NCBI GenBank assembly: GCA_934278925.1
Contig: CAKQWJ010000007.1
Location: forward strand, 15,626-79,625
DNA from: an uncultured Clostridia bacterium
GTDB taxonomy: Bacteria > Bacillota > Clostridia > Peptostreptococcales > Anaerovoracaceae
DNA: 64,000 bases
Direction of reading: 5' to 3'
This document shows, one piece after another, positions 25,872 through 34,192 of the stretch. Position 1 is the stretch's first letter, and each line of letters starts with the position of its first letter. A program made the translations under genes and the position numbers. The notes below the pieces were generated by a model. It saw only the letters and a program-made list of their open reading frames with translations. It did no database searches and was not told where the DNA came from.

Positions 25872-27177
25872 TCAAAAGGTTATTGATGCTATTCACGACA
25901 GCACTGCGCGAAAAGGTCCGATGGGATTGGACCGGATGAGAAGACTCCTCAGCCTTCTGGGAAATCCGGAAGAGAAATTGAATATTTTTCACGTGGCCGG
26001 GACCAACGGAAAGGGATCCGTGGCCACGTACCTTTCTTCCATCCTGCAGGAAGCGGGATATACGGTGGGTGTACATACTTCGCCGCACGTCATGGTGTAC
26101 AATGAGCGATTTATGATTAACAACCACCTGATTTCCGATGAGGCCTTTACCCGATACGGGGAGGCAGTGCTGAACTACAATGAATGGCTGAATCAGGAAG
26201 GATATGGATACCTGTCCGAGTTTGAAATTCTGACGGCGATTGCCTACCTGTTCTTTGCGGATAACGGTGTGGACTACATGATTTCCGAAGTGGGTCTGGG
26301 CGGCGTCATCGATTCTACCAATACTATCGAGCATCCGGTTTCCACCATTATCACGCAGGTGGGACGGGATCACACGGGCATTCTGGGAGATACCCTTCGG
26401 GAGATTGCCTGGAACAAGGCCGGAATTATTAAAGCCGGCATTCCGGTGATTTCGGAGAGCGTGGAACCGGAAACGCAGGAATTCATCCGCTGGAAGGCAG
26501 AACAGAAAGGTTCGGAATTTCTGGACGTCTCCGATTCGGAGTACAAGATTGTTTCCCGTCGGCCGGAGATGCTGTTCGACGTGACCATCGGAGAGAAAGA
26601 ATACCGGGATCTGCACCTGTCCATGCAGGGCGACCATCAGGTACGAAATGCGGTTACGGCGATGATGGCTCTGCTGAAAGCGTGCGAGGAAGGAAAGGTG
26701 TCCGTTTCCGAAGAGCATATTCGGGCCGGACTGCAGAAAGCCCGGATTATGGGAAGATTTGAATTCCTTCAAAAGGAAAACCCGGCGGTCATCATCGACG
26801 GCGGACACAACCCGGACGGAATCCGGGCCGGAATTGCTGCGCTGAAGCAGTACTACGGGGAAGAAATCGAAGATAAAAAGGTTTTGATTGTCTTTGGATG
26901 TTTCAAGGACAAGGAATACGACGAAATGGCAGAGGAGCTGGGAAAAGCACCGGCTCATGCGGATTTCATCATTACGGAGCCTCACAGCGAGCGAGCACTT
27001 TCGTGCGATGTGCTGACGGACAAGCTGACAGAGAAAGGGTTCCATTGCATCGCGATTCCTGATGAGAGGGAAGCATACACAACAGCGGTTAATGGTTGCT
27101 ATGATGTTGTACTGTTCATCGGATCGATATATTTAATTGGAGATATGAGAATACTGTATCAAACGAAAGGATGGTAA
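25858..27177 (+). CDS. folC: Folylpolyglutamate synthase/dihydrofolate synthase
   Basis: Adds glutamates to folates. The 439-residue protein has the Mur-ligase-like P-loop HVAGTNGKGSVATYLS, the FITSPH-type region (HTSPHVMVYNERF), SEVGLGGVIDSTN and GRFEFLQ ... DGGHNPDGI. GTG 25858 with GGGAG upstream, overlapping the end of valS by 14 bp, is chosen because the protein then starts just before the conserved IDAIHD region; an in-frame ATG lies at 25828. Confidence 0.93.
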   Translation: MTTNSQKVIDAIHDSTARKGPMGLDRMRRLLSLLGNPEEKLNIFHVAGTNGKGSVATYLSSILQEAGYTVGVHTSPHVMVYNERFMINNHLISDEAFTRYGEAVLNYNEWLNQEGYGYLSEFEILTAIAYLFFADNGVDYMISEVGLGGVIDSTNTIEHPVSTIITQVGRDHTGILGDTLREIAWNKAGIIKAGIPVISESVEPETQEFIRWKAEQKGSEFLDVSDSEYKIVSRRPEMLFDVTIGEKEYRDLHLSMQGDHQVRNAVTAMMALLKACEEGKVSVSEEHIRAGLQKARIMGRFEFLQKENPAVIIDGGHNPDGIRAGIAALKQYYGEEIEDKKVLIVFGCFKDKEYDEMAEELGKAPAHADFIITEPHSERALSCDVLTDKLTEKGFHCIAIPDEREAYTTAVNGCYDVVLFIGSIYLIGDMRILYQTKGW

Positions 27178-27180
27178 AAA

Positions 27181-28446
27181 ATGTTTGACAGAAACGGAAA
27201 CGATTCGAGCACTTATAATCAGGAGAACATTGCGGAAATCCGCAAGACCTCCCCGAGAGTCGCAGATCTGATTGAGAAGGAATACAATCGTCAGAAGAAC
27301 AACGTAGAGCTGATTGCTTCTGAGAACTACTGCTCTGAAGCGGTAATGGCTGCATGCGGAAGCTGCCTCTCCTGGAAGTATGCGGAAGGTTATCCGGCAA
27401 AGCCGATTGAAAGACATTCCGGAAACAAGGGCAGATATTACGGCGGAACCCGTTACGTTGATGAGTTGGAAGAATACTGCTGCGACATGTGGAGAAAGGT
27501 ATTTGATACCGACTACCACGTAAACGTACAGCCGCACAGTGGATCTCAGGCAAACTTTGCAGCGTACAAGGCTGTGCTGGAACCGGGAGACACCATTCTT
27601 TCCCTGAACCTGGACAACGGCGGTCACCTGACTCACGGATCCGCAGTAAACTTCAGCGGCAAGCTGTACGATGTACATTTCTACAACGTAGATGAAAACG
27701 GATTCATCGATATGGAAGACCTGAAGAAGAAGGCAAACGAGCTGCACCCGAAGCTGATTCTCACCGGTGCCAGCGCTTATTCCAGAACGATTGATTTCCC
27801 GGCATTCGCAGAGATTGCAAAGAGCGTAGATGCATACTTCATGGTAGATATGGCACATATTGCCGGTCTGGTTGCCGGTGGTGAGCACATCAGCCCATTC
27901 GGTTATGCGGACATCATCACCACCACCACTCACAAGACCCTGAGAGGACCTCGCGGCGGAATGATTTTCTGCAGAGAAGAGCTGGCAAAGAAGGTGGACA
28001 GCGCCGTATTCCCATATGCACAGGGCGGTCCGCTGGAGCACATCATTGCCGGAAAAGCCGTTTGCGCAGAAGAAGCACTACGTCCGGAATTCAAGGAATA
28101 CGCTCATCAGGTTGTTGTAAACTGCAAGGCTTTTGCAGAGGAGTTCATCAAGATGGGTTACAATGTGGTAACCGGCGGAACCGATAACCACGTATTCCTG
28201 CTGGATCTGTCGGATCACGAATTCTCCGGAAGAGATCTGCAGAACGCACTGGATGAAGTAGGCATTACCCTGAACAAAAACTGCGTTCCGAATGAAAAGC
28301 GTTCCCCGATGCAGACCAGTGGTGTTCGTGTAGGTACCGCTCCGATGACGACCCGTGGATACAAGGAAGACGACTTCATCAAGGTGGCTCACCGCATCGA
28401 CGAAGTGGTAAAGCAGCTGGATGCAGAAAAAGCAGCGGAAAAATAA
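27181..28446 (+). CDS. glyA: Serine hydroxymethyltransferase
   Basis: PLP enzyme moving the serine hydroxymethyl group to tetrahydrofolate to give glycine. At 421 residues it shows VELIASENYCSEAVM, YAEGYPAKPIERHSGNKGRY, the PLP-lysine segment TTTTHKTLRGPRGGMI, and GVRVGTAPMTTRGY. It starts 3 bases after folC; the pairing of folC, folD and glyA fits one-carbon metabolism. Its codon use is like that of serC and tig, suggesting high expression. Confidence 0.97.
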   Translation: MFDRNGNDSSTYNQENIAEIRKTSPRVADLIEKEYNRQKNNVELIASENYCSEAVMAACGSCLSWKYAEGYPAKPIERHSGNKGRYYGGTRYVDELEEYCCDMWRKVFDTDYHVNVQPHSGSQANFAAYKAVLEPGDTILSLNLDNGGHLTHGSAVNFSGKLYDVHFYNVDENGFIDMEDLKKKANELHPKLILTGASAYSRTIDFPAFAEIAKSVDAYFMVDMAHIAGLVAGGEHISPFGYADIITTTTHKTLRGPRGGMIFCREELAKKVDSAVFPYAQGGPLEHIIAGKAVCAEEALRPEFKEYAHQVVVNCKAFAEEFIKMGYNVVTGGTDNHVFLLDLSDHEFSGRDLQNALDEVGITLNKNCVPNEKRSPMQTSGVRVGTAPMTTRGYKEDDFIKVAHRIDEVVKQLDAEKAAEK

Positions 28447-28455
28447 TTTGAGTTA

Positions 28456-28484
28456 TTGAACCGCTACACAAGATGTTGTATAAT
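28456..28484 (+). promoter_or_regulatory. Promoter of the small P-loop gene
   Basis: TTGAAC (28456-28461), 17 bp, TATAAT (28479-28484). Confidence 0.75.
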
Positions 28485-28552
28485 TAACGCAACATAAGAC
28501 ATATTTGTCATATGACTCAATCATCAAAAATAAATTTAAGGAGGACACTGCC

Positions 28553-28975
28553 ATGGTTAAACTGTTAGTAGGACACAAAGGGAGTGGAAAAACAAAGAAC
28601 ATGATTGATTTCGCGAATAAGGACGCAGAAGAGTGTAAGGGAAGCGTTGTATTCATCAACAAGAATTCCCGCCTGATTTACGATCTGGATCACCGCATTC
28701 GTGTTATCTGCATGGAGGACTTCGTTCACATCACAAATGTAAGCGAGTACATCGGTTTTATTTTCGGAATTATCAGTTCCAACAGCGATATTGAGAAATT
28801 CTATCTGGATGGAATTATGAAGCATGCAGATATTTCTCTGGAAGTACTTCCTGAATTTATCGAGAAGATCAAAGTGATTTCCAAGGATTACGGAATCGAC
28901 TTCGTTGTAAGTGTCAGCGCAGAGCTGGAAGAGATGATTGGTGTCAACTTTGACGAGTGTGAGGTTCTGAATTAG
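28553..28975 (+). CDS. Small P-loop ATP-binding protein
   Basis: A 140-residue soluble protein that begins VKLLVGHKGSGKTKNMIDFAN, a clear Walker A, followed by an alternating alpha/beta pattern (SVVFINKNSRLIYDL, FYLDGIMKH, IDFVVSVSAE). No second catalytic domain or membrane segment is visible. Such proteins are sometimes labelled twitching-motility-like, but length and motifs do not support PilT. AAGGAGGA precedes ATG 28553. It has its own promoter and terminator; function unknown. Confidence 0.8.
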   Translation: MVKLLVGHKGSGKTKNMIDFANKDAEECKGSVVFINKNSRLIYDLDHRIRVICMEDFVHITNVSEYIGFIFGIISSNSDIEKFYLDGIMKHADISLEVLPEFIEKIKVISKDYGIDFVVSVSAELEEMIGVNFDECEVLN

Positions 28976-29038
28976 TATCATCGAACGATAGCGGTGAGTC
29001 GGTTCACGACTTCAAATAGAATATCGGAAACGTGAATG

Positions 29039-29077
29039 CATCCTCTCTGCCGGGAAACCGGTAGGGAGGATGTTTTT
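29039..29077 (+). terminator. Intrinsic terminator after the P-loop gene
   Basis: A 15-pair stem (29039-29053 with 29058-29072, two G-U pairs) with GAAA tetraloop is followed by TTTTT. It is the last sequence of normal chromosomal composition before the AT-rich island. Confidence 0.92.
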
Positions 29078-29345
29078 GCTTCTTTGTCAAATGGTGTTGG
29101 TGAAGAATAAAAGCAACTTCAAATTCTCCTTGGAGGGCCGAAAGGTGTGGCTTCTCTTGCAATAAATCCAGGAATACAGTATTCTATACCGTAAAGAGCA
29201 CCGTCGCTCGTAGTTATGTTAGATCATTTTTATATTGACATTTACAGATCTGTACTAAGACCTGAAGCAGATTAATAAATTATTATGAAGATATGACTGG
29301 CATAGTATATCTTTCTATCATTTGACGGTATAATCCTAATAGGAG
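29078..29345. other. Gene-free left flank of the accessory island
   Basis: These 270 bases lack a convincing gene. AT content rises sharply towards the sigma-factor gene. A TTGACA (29236) and a TATAAT (29331-29336) are present but not properly spaced with each other. Short open stretches in the first half give no recognisable protein. Confidence 0.5.
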
Positions 29346-29351
29346 GTGCTT

Positions 29352-29900
29352 ATGCTATCAATATACTTACAACTGATTGATACTCCTGAAGCAAAATCGG
29401 ATTTCGAAGTGCTTTACTATAAATACAGGAAGTTAATGTATTATATTGCCTTCGATATTGTGGGAGATAGTCACCTTGCTGAAGATGTAGCGAGCGAAAC
29501 ATTTATGAATCTTGCAAGGCAGTTTGATTTTATCAGAACTTTTGGCGAGATTTCTTGTCCACAAATAAAGCGATATGTTGTTATAAGTGTTAAGCACACT
29601 GCATTTAATATGCTAAGGAAAGACAAAAGAACTTTTGAAATATCATTAGAAGAAAATGATTATGAGTGGAGTACTAACGAGTTGGAAGCAGTTGAATTAA
29701 TAATTGAAAAAGAGAAGTTCAATCAAGTTAATAATGCAATTGCTGAGTTGCCTGAAATATACAGGGAGGTTATGCAGATGTATTACGCATGTGAGTGCAG
29801 TGCGAATGAAGTTGCAAAAGCATTGGATATTACCAAACAGACTGTATATAAAAGGCTTCAACGTGCAAGAAAGATGATTGAGAAAGCAATGGAGGAATAG
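29352..29900 (+). CDS. ECF-type RNA polymerase sigma factor
   Basis: A 182-residue sigma-70 family protein of the extracytoplasmic-function size. Region 2 is visible in YYKYRKLMYYIAFDIVGDS and HLAEDVASETFMNLARQF, and region 4 in LPEIYREVMQMYYACECSANE with VAKALDITKQTVYKRLQRAR. AGGAGG (29341-29346) lies 5 bases before ATG 29352; a GTG two codons earlier is inside the ribosome site and less likely. It overlaps the DUF4367 gene by one base, the usual arrangement of a sigma factor and its membrane partner. Confidence 0.9.
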   Translation: MLSIYLQLIDTPEAKSDFEVLYYKYRKLMYYIAFDIVGDSHLAEDVASETFMNLARQFDFIRTFGEISCPQIKRYVVISVKHTAFNMLRKDKRTFEISLEENDYEWSTNELEAVELIIEKEKFNQVNNAIAELPEIYREVMQMYYACECSANEVAKALDITKQTVYKRLQRARKMIEKAMEE

Positions 29901-30580
29901 TGAATTTAGAACAGATTTTGATATCGGCACTTGATGCCGAAATAGAAGAATATGAGAAAGTATTGAATTTTCTGCCTGAGCCGGAATTTTCATTAAAGCA
30001 TAGTAGGATCATCGCGAAGGCCGTTCGCATTGCCAATAAAGATGTCAAAGAGAGTAGAAAAACACAGCAGCGAAGTCATCAAGTAAATGTAAGGCGTATT
30101 GCTGCAGCTACTTTGGTGGCAGTACTGATAATGGTTTCATCTGTAATCGTCTTTGCAGCAGTATATCCAGAATACTACATGGTTATAAAGGAAAAGGCAA
30201 AGGACTGGACGATCACTTTTATGACGGATAGTGAGGATAATGCTTTGACTAATTTCGTCGCAAGAAAAGGCGACGTGCCGGAGAACTTTGTTCTTATGAA
30301 TGAAGTATCTGAGAATGGCGTATATACAGCAACATATGACAGGGCTGAAACCAACGAAGAATTAATTTATGTTCAGGAAGTTCTTTCCGAATACTCGATT
30401 GCAGGCATTGATTCGGAAAATGATTATAAAAAAGTAGAGAGGATAAACGGCGTTAAAACCATAGTAATGAAAAAGGGAGACTGCTATACATTATTCTGGG
30501 TCAAAGATGGTTGCTCATACACATTAGTGGGTAACTGCAATTTGGATGAGCTAAAGACATATGCTGAGTCGCTGAAATAA
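29900..30580 (+). CDS. DUF4367 membrane protein, probable anti-sigma partner
   Basis: A 226-residue protein starting at GTG 29900, overlapping the sigma-factor stop by one base. It has a cytoplasmic helical N-terminus (1-68), one membrane helix (about 69-91, IAAATLVAVLIMVSSVIVFAA) and an extracellular DUF4367 domain (about 115-226, including VKTIVMKKGDCYTLFWVKDG). The layout matches anti-sigma factors encoded after ECF sigma factors in Firmicutes. I infer that the N-terminus holds the sigma factor and the outer domain senses a signal. Confidence 0.8.
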   Translation: MNLEQILISALDAEIEEYEKVLNFLPEPEFSLKHSRIIAKAVRIANKDVKESRKTQQRSHQVNVRRIAAATLVAVLIMVSSVIVFAAVYPEYYMVIKEKAKDWTITFMTDSEDNALTNFVARKGDVPENFVLMNEVSENGVYTATYDRAETNEELIYVQEVLSEYSIAGIDSENDYKKVERINGVKTIVMKKGDCYTLFWVKDGCSYTLVGNCNLDELKTYAESLK

Positions 30581-30671
30581 AAAATTTCATAAAAGCTGTC
30601 CACAAATATTGTTCTCCTTTGTTTGAGTGTATAGGAGGCGACTTCAATGCTTGAAGAAAGGAGATTTTTAT

Positions 30672-31097
30672 ATGAAGGAAAGAATTATATGCATAGCGGT
30701 GTCTTTACTTACATTGCTTGTGCCATGTGTCGCTTTTGCTAATGCGGAGCTTGATACATCAGTTGATGAAGTGGTTGTGGACGAATACTCATATACTTCT
30801 ACAGTAAGCACTACGTTAACCATCAGCAATGCTGGTGTTGCAAAACCAAGAGCCGTTATTACAGGGATTCCAGGAACTACAACAAAGTTATCTGCAACTA
30901 TGAATCTTCAGAGGTACTCTAATGGATCCTGGCAAACAATACAAAGCTGGAGCGATTCATCTACATCAAACAGCTTAACTATTTCTAAAAGCAAAACTAT
31001 ATCGCGTGGAAAGTACAGAACGCATACAGTATTTAAAGCTTATCGTAAATCGAAAAGTGAACGGATTATTAAGAATTCAGGAGCGGTAACATATTAG
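30672..31097 (+). CDS. Small secreted protein (DUF6147-like)
   Basis: A 141-residue protein with a classic signal peptide (MKERIICIAVSLLTLLVPCVAFA, cleavage near residue 24) and a beta-rich mature part. It contains YTSTVSTTLTISNAGVAKP, then LQRYSNGSWQTIQSWSDSS and a Ser/Lys-rich end. It resembles small exported Clostridial proteins I recall as DUF6147, with no known function. AAGGAGATTTTT precedes the ATG. A CTTCAA/TTGAAG hairpin lies in the leader. Probably a target of the sigma factor upstream (inference). Confidence 0.7.
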   Translation: MKERIICIAVSLLTLLVPCVAFANAELDTSVDEVVVDEYSYTSTVSTTLTISNAGVAKPRAVITGIPGTTTKLSATMNLQRYSNGSWQTIQSWSDSSTSNSLTISKSKTISRGKYRTHTVFKAYRKSKSERIIKNSGAVTY

Positions 31098-31127
31098 TTT
31101 TCAGATTTAAGGGAAAAGGTTAAAGTT

Positions 31128-32279
31128 ATGAGAAAAAATGTTATTAAACTAAACGCGATAATATGTTCGATAATGTTATTGATAGCCACATTTCCGGTTA
31201 GTTCCCTTGCAAAGACAGTGGATTTAGAACCAAGCACCCTACAAGCTACAGAGGATGTTGCTGATAGCATTGCAACTGCAAGTGGGGATGCGGATATTGT
31301 TGACGAATACGCTGAAGGTAAAGACATATATCTAGTGGGAGAAGAGAAAACATTGTACGAAATGCCAAAAGATGGTGATGATCCCATTCTTACAACCATA
31401 GATGATGCCGTAATTGGTATGAGCTTACCAAAGGAGTTGTCGTTAAAGGAAGCGACTATAGCAAGTGATGGGTCCTTTGTATATCTTGGTGAGGATGATG
31501 CTAGCGTTTGTACACAGATAATAAAAGAGGATGTGCACGGTGAAGACGTGTTCTTTAATAGAACCTCAGTTGTAATCGATAATTCAAATGCATCGCATCA
31601 ATACACATTCGCTTTTGAATTGCCAGATGGCTTTAAATTATGTACTGCTGACGACTATAACAGAATTCAAGCAGAGTATTATAAACATAATAAAAAAGAA
31701 TTAATTGACTCTGGGATGTCAGAAGATGAGTACAAAGCAAAGCTTTCTGAATTGAAAGTGAGTTCAGGTGAAGTTTACATTGTTGATAAAGACAATGAAA
31801 TAGTTGAGGTTATTGGTGAGGCTTGGGCAAAAGATGCAAATGGTTATGATGTTGAAACTAGCTACGAAGTAGAAGGTAATAAACTTATACAGAACGTTGA
31901 ATTTGATGAAAATAGTGTATTCCCAATTGTCGCGGATCCAGAAACACATCCAACAAAATATAAATACTTCTCATTAAAAAAGGCAAATGTGAAAACATTA
32001 AGGGATAAATATGCCTCAAGTAGCCGTAGTGTTATCGTGGGATATATAGTATCAGTGGCGGTAACGTCATTCTCGGTTGCTAGCGTTGCAATCGCATCAG
32101 TAACCTTTGCCAGCAACTTATATTCAGTGGAGCAACATAAGTTATGGACAAAGGTGTATGACGGTTTCAAAAAAAGTAATAATATGGTGAAAATTAGAGT
32201 TACATATACTTGGAATGGGTTGCACAAAGCATATGCTCCGTCTAATAAAGTAAAGGTAGTGTCATATTACAAGCGATAG
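31128..32279 (+). CDS. Secreted or membrane-associated protein of unknown function
   Basis: A 383-residue protein with a signal peptide (about 1-28, ending SSLA), an acidic N-terminal part (TASGDADIVDEYAEGKDIY) and a central domain ending in YEVEGNKLIQNVEFDENSVF followed by PIVADPE. That motif recurs in secreted proteins of Gram-positive bacteria. A long hydrophobic segment follows (about 305-332), then a basic tail. I do not recognise the family. The hydrophobic segment may anchor or insert in a membrane; a toxin or bacteriocin-like role is possible but unsupported. Confidence 0.7.
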   Translation: MRKNVIKLNAIICSIMLLIATFPVSSLAKTVDLEPSTLQATEDVADSIATASGDADIVDEYAEGKDIYLVGEEKTLYEMPKDGDDPILTTIDDAVIGMSLPKELSLKEATIASDGSFVYLGEDDASVCTQIIKEDVHGEDVFFNRTSVVIDNSNASHQYTFAFELPDGFKLCTADDYNRIQAEYYKHNKKELIDSGMSEDEYKAKLSELKVSSGEVYIVDKDNEIVEVIGEAWAKDANGYDVETSYEVEGNKLIQNVEFDENSVFPIVADPETHPTKYKYFSLKKANVKTLRDKYASSSRSVIVGYIVSVAVTSFSVASVAIASVTFASNLYSVEQHKLWTKVYDGFKKSNNMVKIRVTYTWNGLHKAYAPSNKVKVVSYYKR

Positions 32280-32290
32280 AGGTGGCATAA

Positions 32291-32536
32291 ATGAAAAATA
32301 ATAAGATAATAACCTCGGTAGCAGTGATGGCGTTATGTTCTTTTGCAATTGCATATGCTGCAAATAAGTCAGGGATTATTGTATTTATTCTATCCTGGAT
32401 AGTTGGTATGCTAGCGTCAATACTTATACAGTATATATGGAGCAGCAAACGAATGCCTGCAAAACTCTTAGTGAGTATAACACTGTTGATTTCATTAATT
32501 GCAGGAATAATTGTATATTCATTTGCTTTTGTTTGA
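32291..32536 (+). CDS. Small membrane protein of the island
   Basis: An 81-residue protein, nearly all hydrophobic, with about three membrane helices (7-23, 27-49, 57-80) separated by a short basic loop (SSKRMPAK). AGAGGTGG precedes ATG 32291, 12 bases after the previous stop, so it is probably translated together with the secreted protein. Its size and position suggest an immunity or transport helper, but nothing in the sequence proves this. Confidence 0.6.
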   Translation: MKNNKIITSVAVMALCSFAIAYAANKSGIIVFILSWIVGMLASILIQYIWSSKRMPAKLLVSITLLISLIAGIIVYSFAFV

Positions 32537-32543
32537 TAATTTT

Positions 32544-32606
32544 GGGGAAACACCCATCGCAGAAGTGCACACCGGCGAAAAGCACCAAGTTCGCTGCCGC
32601 ATAACC
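32544..32606 (+). pseudogene. Possible relic of an RluA-family pseudouridine synthase
   Basis: Directly after the island the frame reads GETPIAEVHTGEKHQVRCRI, close to the TGRTHQIRxH signature of RluA-type enzymes, with ordinary GC-rich codons. Nothing of the rest of such a gene is seen nearby. If real, it marks a gene cut by the island's insertion. The match is short, so confidence is low. Confidence 0.3.
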
Positions 32607-32608
32607 AA

Positions 32609-32641
32609 AAAAGGAGATGAGCCCACAGCTCATCTCCTTTT
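32609..32641. terminator. Bidirectional terminator between the island and murE
   Basis: A 14-bp stem (32609-32622 with 32628-32641) has a CCACA loop. T runs follow on both strands (six T on the minus strand), so it can end both the island transcript and murE. Confidence 0.85.
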
Positions 32642-32650
32642 CTGCGTACC

Positions 32651-34063
32651 TTATTTCTCCCGCTCCATGCGGTTCTGCACTGCCTTCCGGGCACTCACAT
32701 CGTCCCCTTCCCAGTAGCGCTTTCCGGTGGTGCCGTCCAGATACTTCTCCGCACCTTTGCCCAGAACCAGGACGATATCTCCCGGCTGAGCCATGTCCAC
32801 GGCAGCCTGAATGGCTTCCGCCCGGTTCTCGATGTATTCGTGAGGGTAGCCGTCCTTCATGCCGGCGGCGATTTCATCCGCCACCTTCTTCGGGGATTCG
32901 TCGCGGCAATCCTCCTCCGTCAGGATGGAATAATCGCAATATTGGCTGAAGTAGTGTCCGAAAATCTCTCGGTTGCCCGCATCTCTTTTTCCCGGCGCAC
33001 CGGATACGGTGATGATTCGGCGGATGCCCGGCAGGTCGTGGCGCACGTAGTGCAGCAGCTTGTTGTAGCTGTCGTCGGTGTGGGCGTAGTCCACGATGAC
33101 CCGGTAGTCCTGACCGAAACGGATTTCGTCCATTCTTCCCGGAATGGATGGGATGTACTCAAATTCCTTGATTACATCCTCCAGGTTCAGACCGGCCTGA
33201 TCCAGGGTGCCGGCAACGGCCAGCAGGTTGTACAGGTTGTAGGTCACCTGCAGGTTGGTGGTTACCGGATATTCCTTGCCTTCGTGAACCAGCGTGAAGG
33301 ACATGCCCTCCGGACTGTAGACGATATCTTTTGCCATGTAATCCGCCGGCTGTTCAATGGCGTAGGACATGAATTTGCCGGTGCACAGCTCTTCAATCCG
33401 CTTTCCGTACGGATCGTCGATGTTTACCATCGCCACGGCCGTCGGCTTCAGATTCCGGAAGAACAGGGATTTGGCCTGAAAGTAGTTCTCCATATCCTTG
33501 AAATAATCCAGGTGTTCCCGGGTGAGGTTGGTGAAGATGGCATAATCGAAATCCACCGCACCCACGCGCTTCTGAATGAGACCGTGGGAACTGACCTCAA
33601 TGGCTGCCGCCTCGGCTCCGTCCCGGCGCATCTCCTCCAGGGTCCGCTGCAGCGGGATGATATCCGGCGTGGTCAGGGGAACATCGTATTTCTTTCCCTC
33701 CATCTGGCCGCCGATGGTGCCCAGATATCCGCATTCGCCCTTGTATTTGGTGTAAATCTTGCTAATCAGATAGGAAATGGAAGATTTACCGTTGGTTCCG
33801 GTGACGCCGAACATGGTGAGGTGATTGCTGGGCCATCCGTTCAGAGAAGCCGCCGCCTCGTTCAGCGCATCCAGTGTGCTTGGAACCTTGATGTAAATCA
33901 CACCCTCCCGATCCTTCATCGGCATGTCGTGTTCATAGATAATTACTTTTGCCCCGTTATCAACCGCCTGTTCTGCGAAATCGTGTCCGTCCAGAGCAGA
34001 ACCGTCGATGCAGAAAAACATATCGCCTTCCTGTACCTTGCGGGAATCGATGCATAGATTCAT
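32651..34063 (-). CDS. murE: MurE-type UDP-N-acetylmuramyl-tripeptide synthetase
   Basis: Mur ligase that adds the third amino acid to UDP-MurNAc-L-Ala-D-Glu in the cytoplasm. The 470 residues show the N-terminal DSRKVQEGDMFFCI region, P-loop GVTGTNGKSS (86-95), TTPDIIPLQ, IEVSSHGL, FTNLTREHLDYF and VDYAHT. The motif that selects the amino acid, usually DNPR, reads EDCR (384-387), so lysine or meso-diaminopimelate preference cannot be read. The N-terminus is about 20 residues shorter than usual. AAGGAG lies before the ATG. Confidence 0.85.
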   Translation of the reverse strand: MNLCIDSRKVQEGDMFFCIDGSALDGHDFAEQAVDNGAKVIIYEHDMPMKDREGVIYIKVPSTLDALNEAAASLNGWPSNHLTMFGVTGTNGKSSISYLISKIYTKYKGECGYLGTIGGQMEGKKYDVPLTTPDIIPLQRTLEEMRRDGAEAAAIEVSSHGLIQKRVGAVDFDYAIFTNLTREHLDYFKDMENYFQAKSLFFRNLKPTAVAMVNIDDPYGKRIEELCTGKFMSYAIEQPADYMAKDIVYSPEGMSFTLVHEGKEYPVTTNLQVTYNLYNLLAVAGTLDQAGLNLEDVIKEFEYIPSIPGRMDEIRFGQDYRVIVDYAHTDDSYNKLLHYVRHDLPGIRRIITVSGAPGKRDAGNREIFGHYFSQYCDYSILTEEDCRDESPKKVADEIAAGMKDGYPHEYIENRAEAIQAAVDMAQPGDIVLVLGKGAEKYLDGTTGKRYWEGDDVSARKAVQNRMEREK

Positions 34064-34192
34064 AATATTTTTAACTCCTTTATTTCAGATGTATGGTACA
34101 ATATCTAATGTATTATAGCACACAATGAACCCCTGTTCCATGATTCTATTGTGAGGACGGGGAAGGATTTAAAAGAATACAGGAGGACGAAA

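Larger units (their letters stand above)
29352..32536 (+). other. AT-rich accessory island with an ECF sigma-factor operon
   Basis: Five same-strand genes (sigma factor, DUF4367 membrane protein, two secreted proteins, small membrane protein) use AT-rich codons unlike the flanking housekeeping genes. They lie between a terminator (29039-29077) and a bidirectional terminator (32609-32641). No integrase, transposase or flanking tRNA is seen, so the means of entry is unknown. Confidence 0.65.

Noticed and set aside
28553..28975. PilT-like twitching-motility ATPase
   Set aside because: Only a Walker A is shared. The protein is far too short and no pilus genes are near.
29078..29345. Insertion-sequence or integrase relic at the island's left edge
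   Set aside because: Short open stretches were translated by eye and matched no transposase or integrase motif, and no terminal repeats were found.
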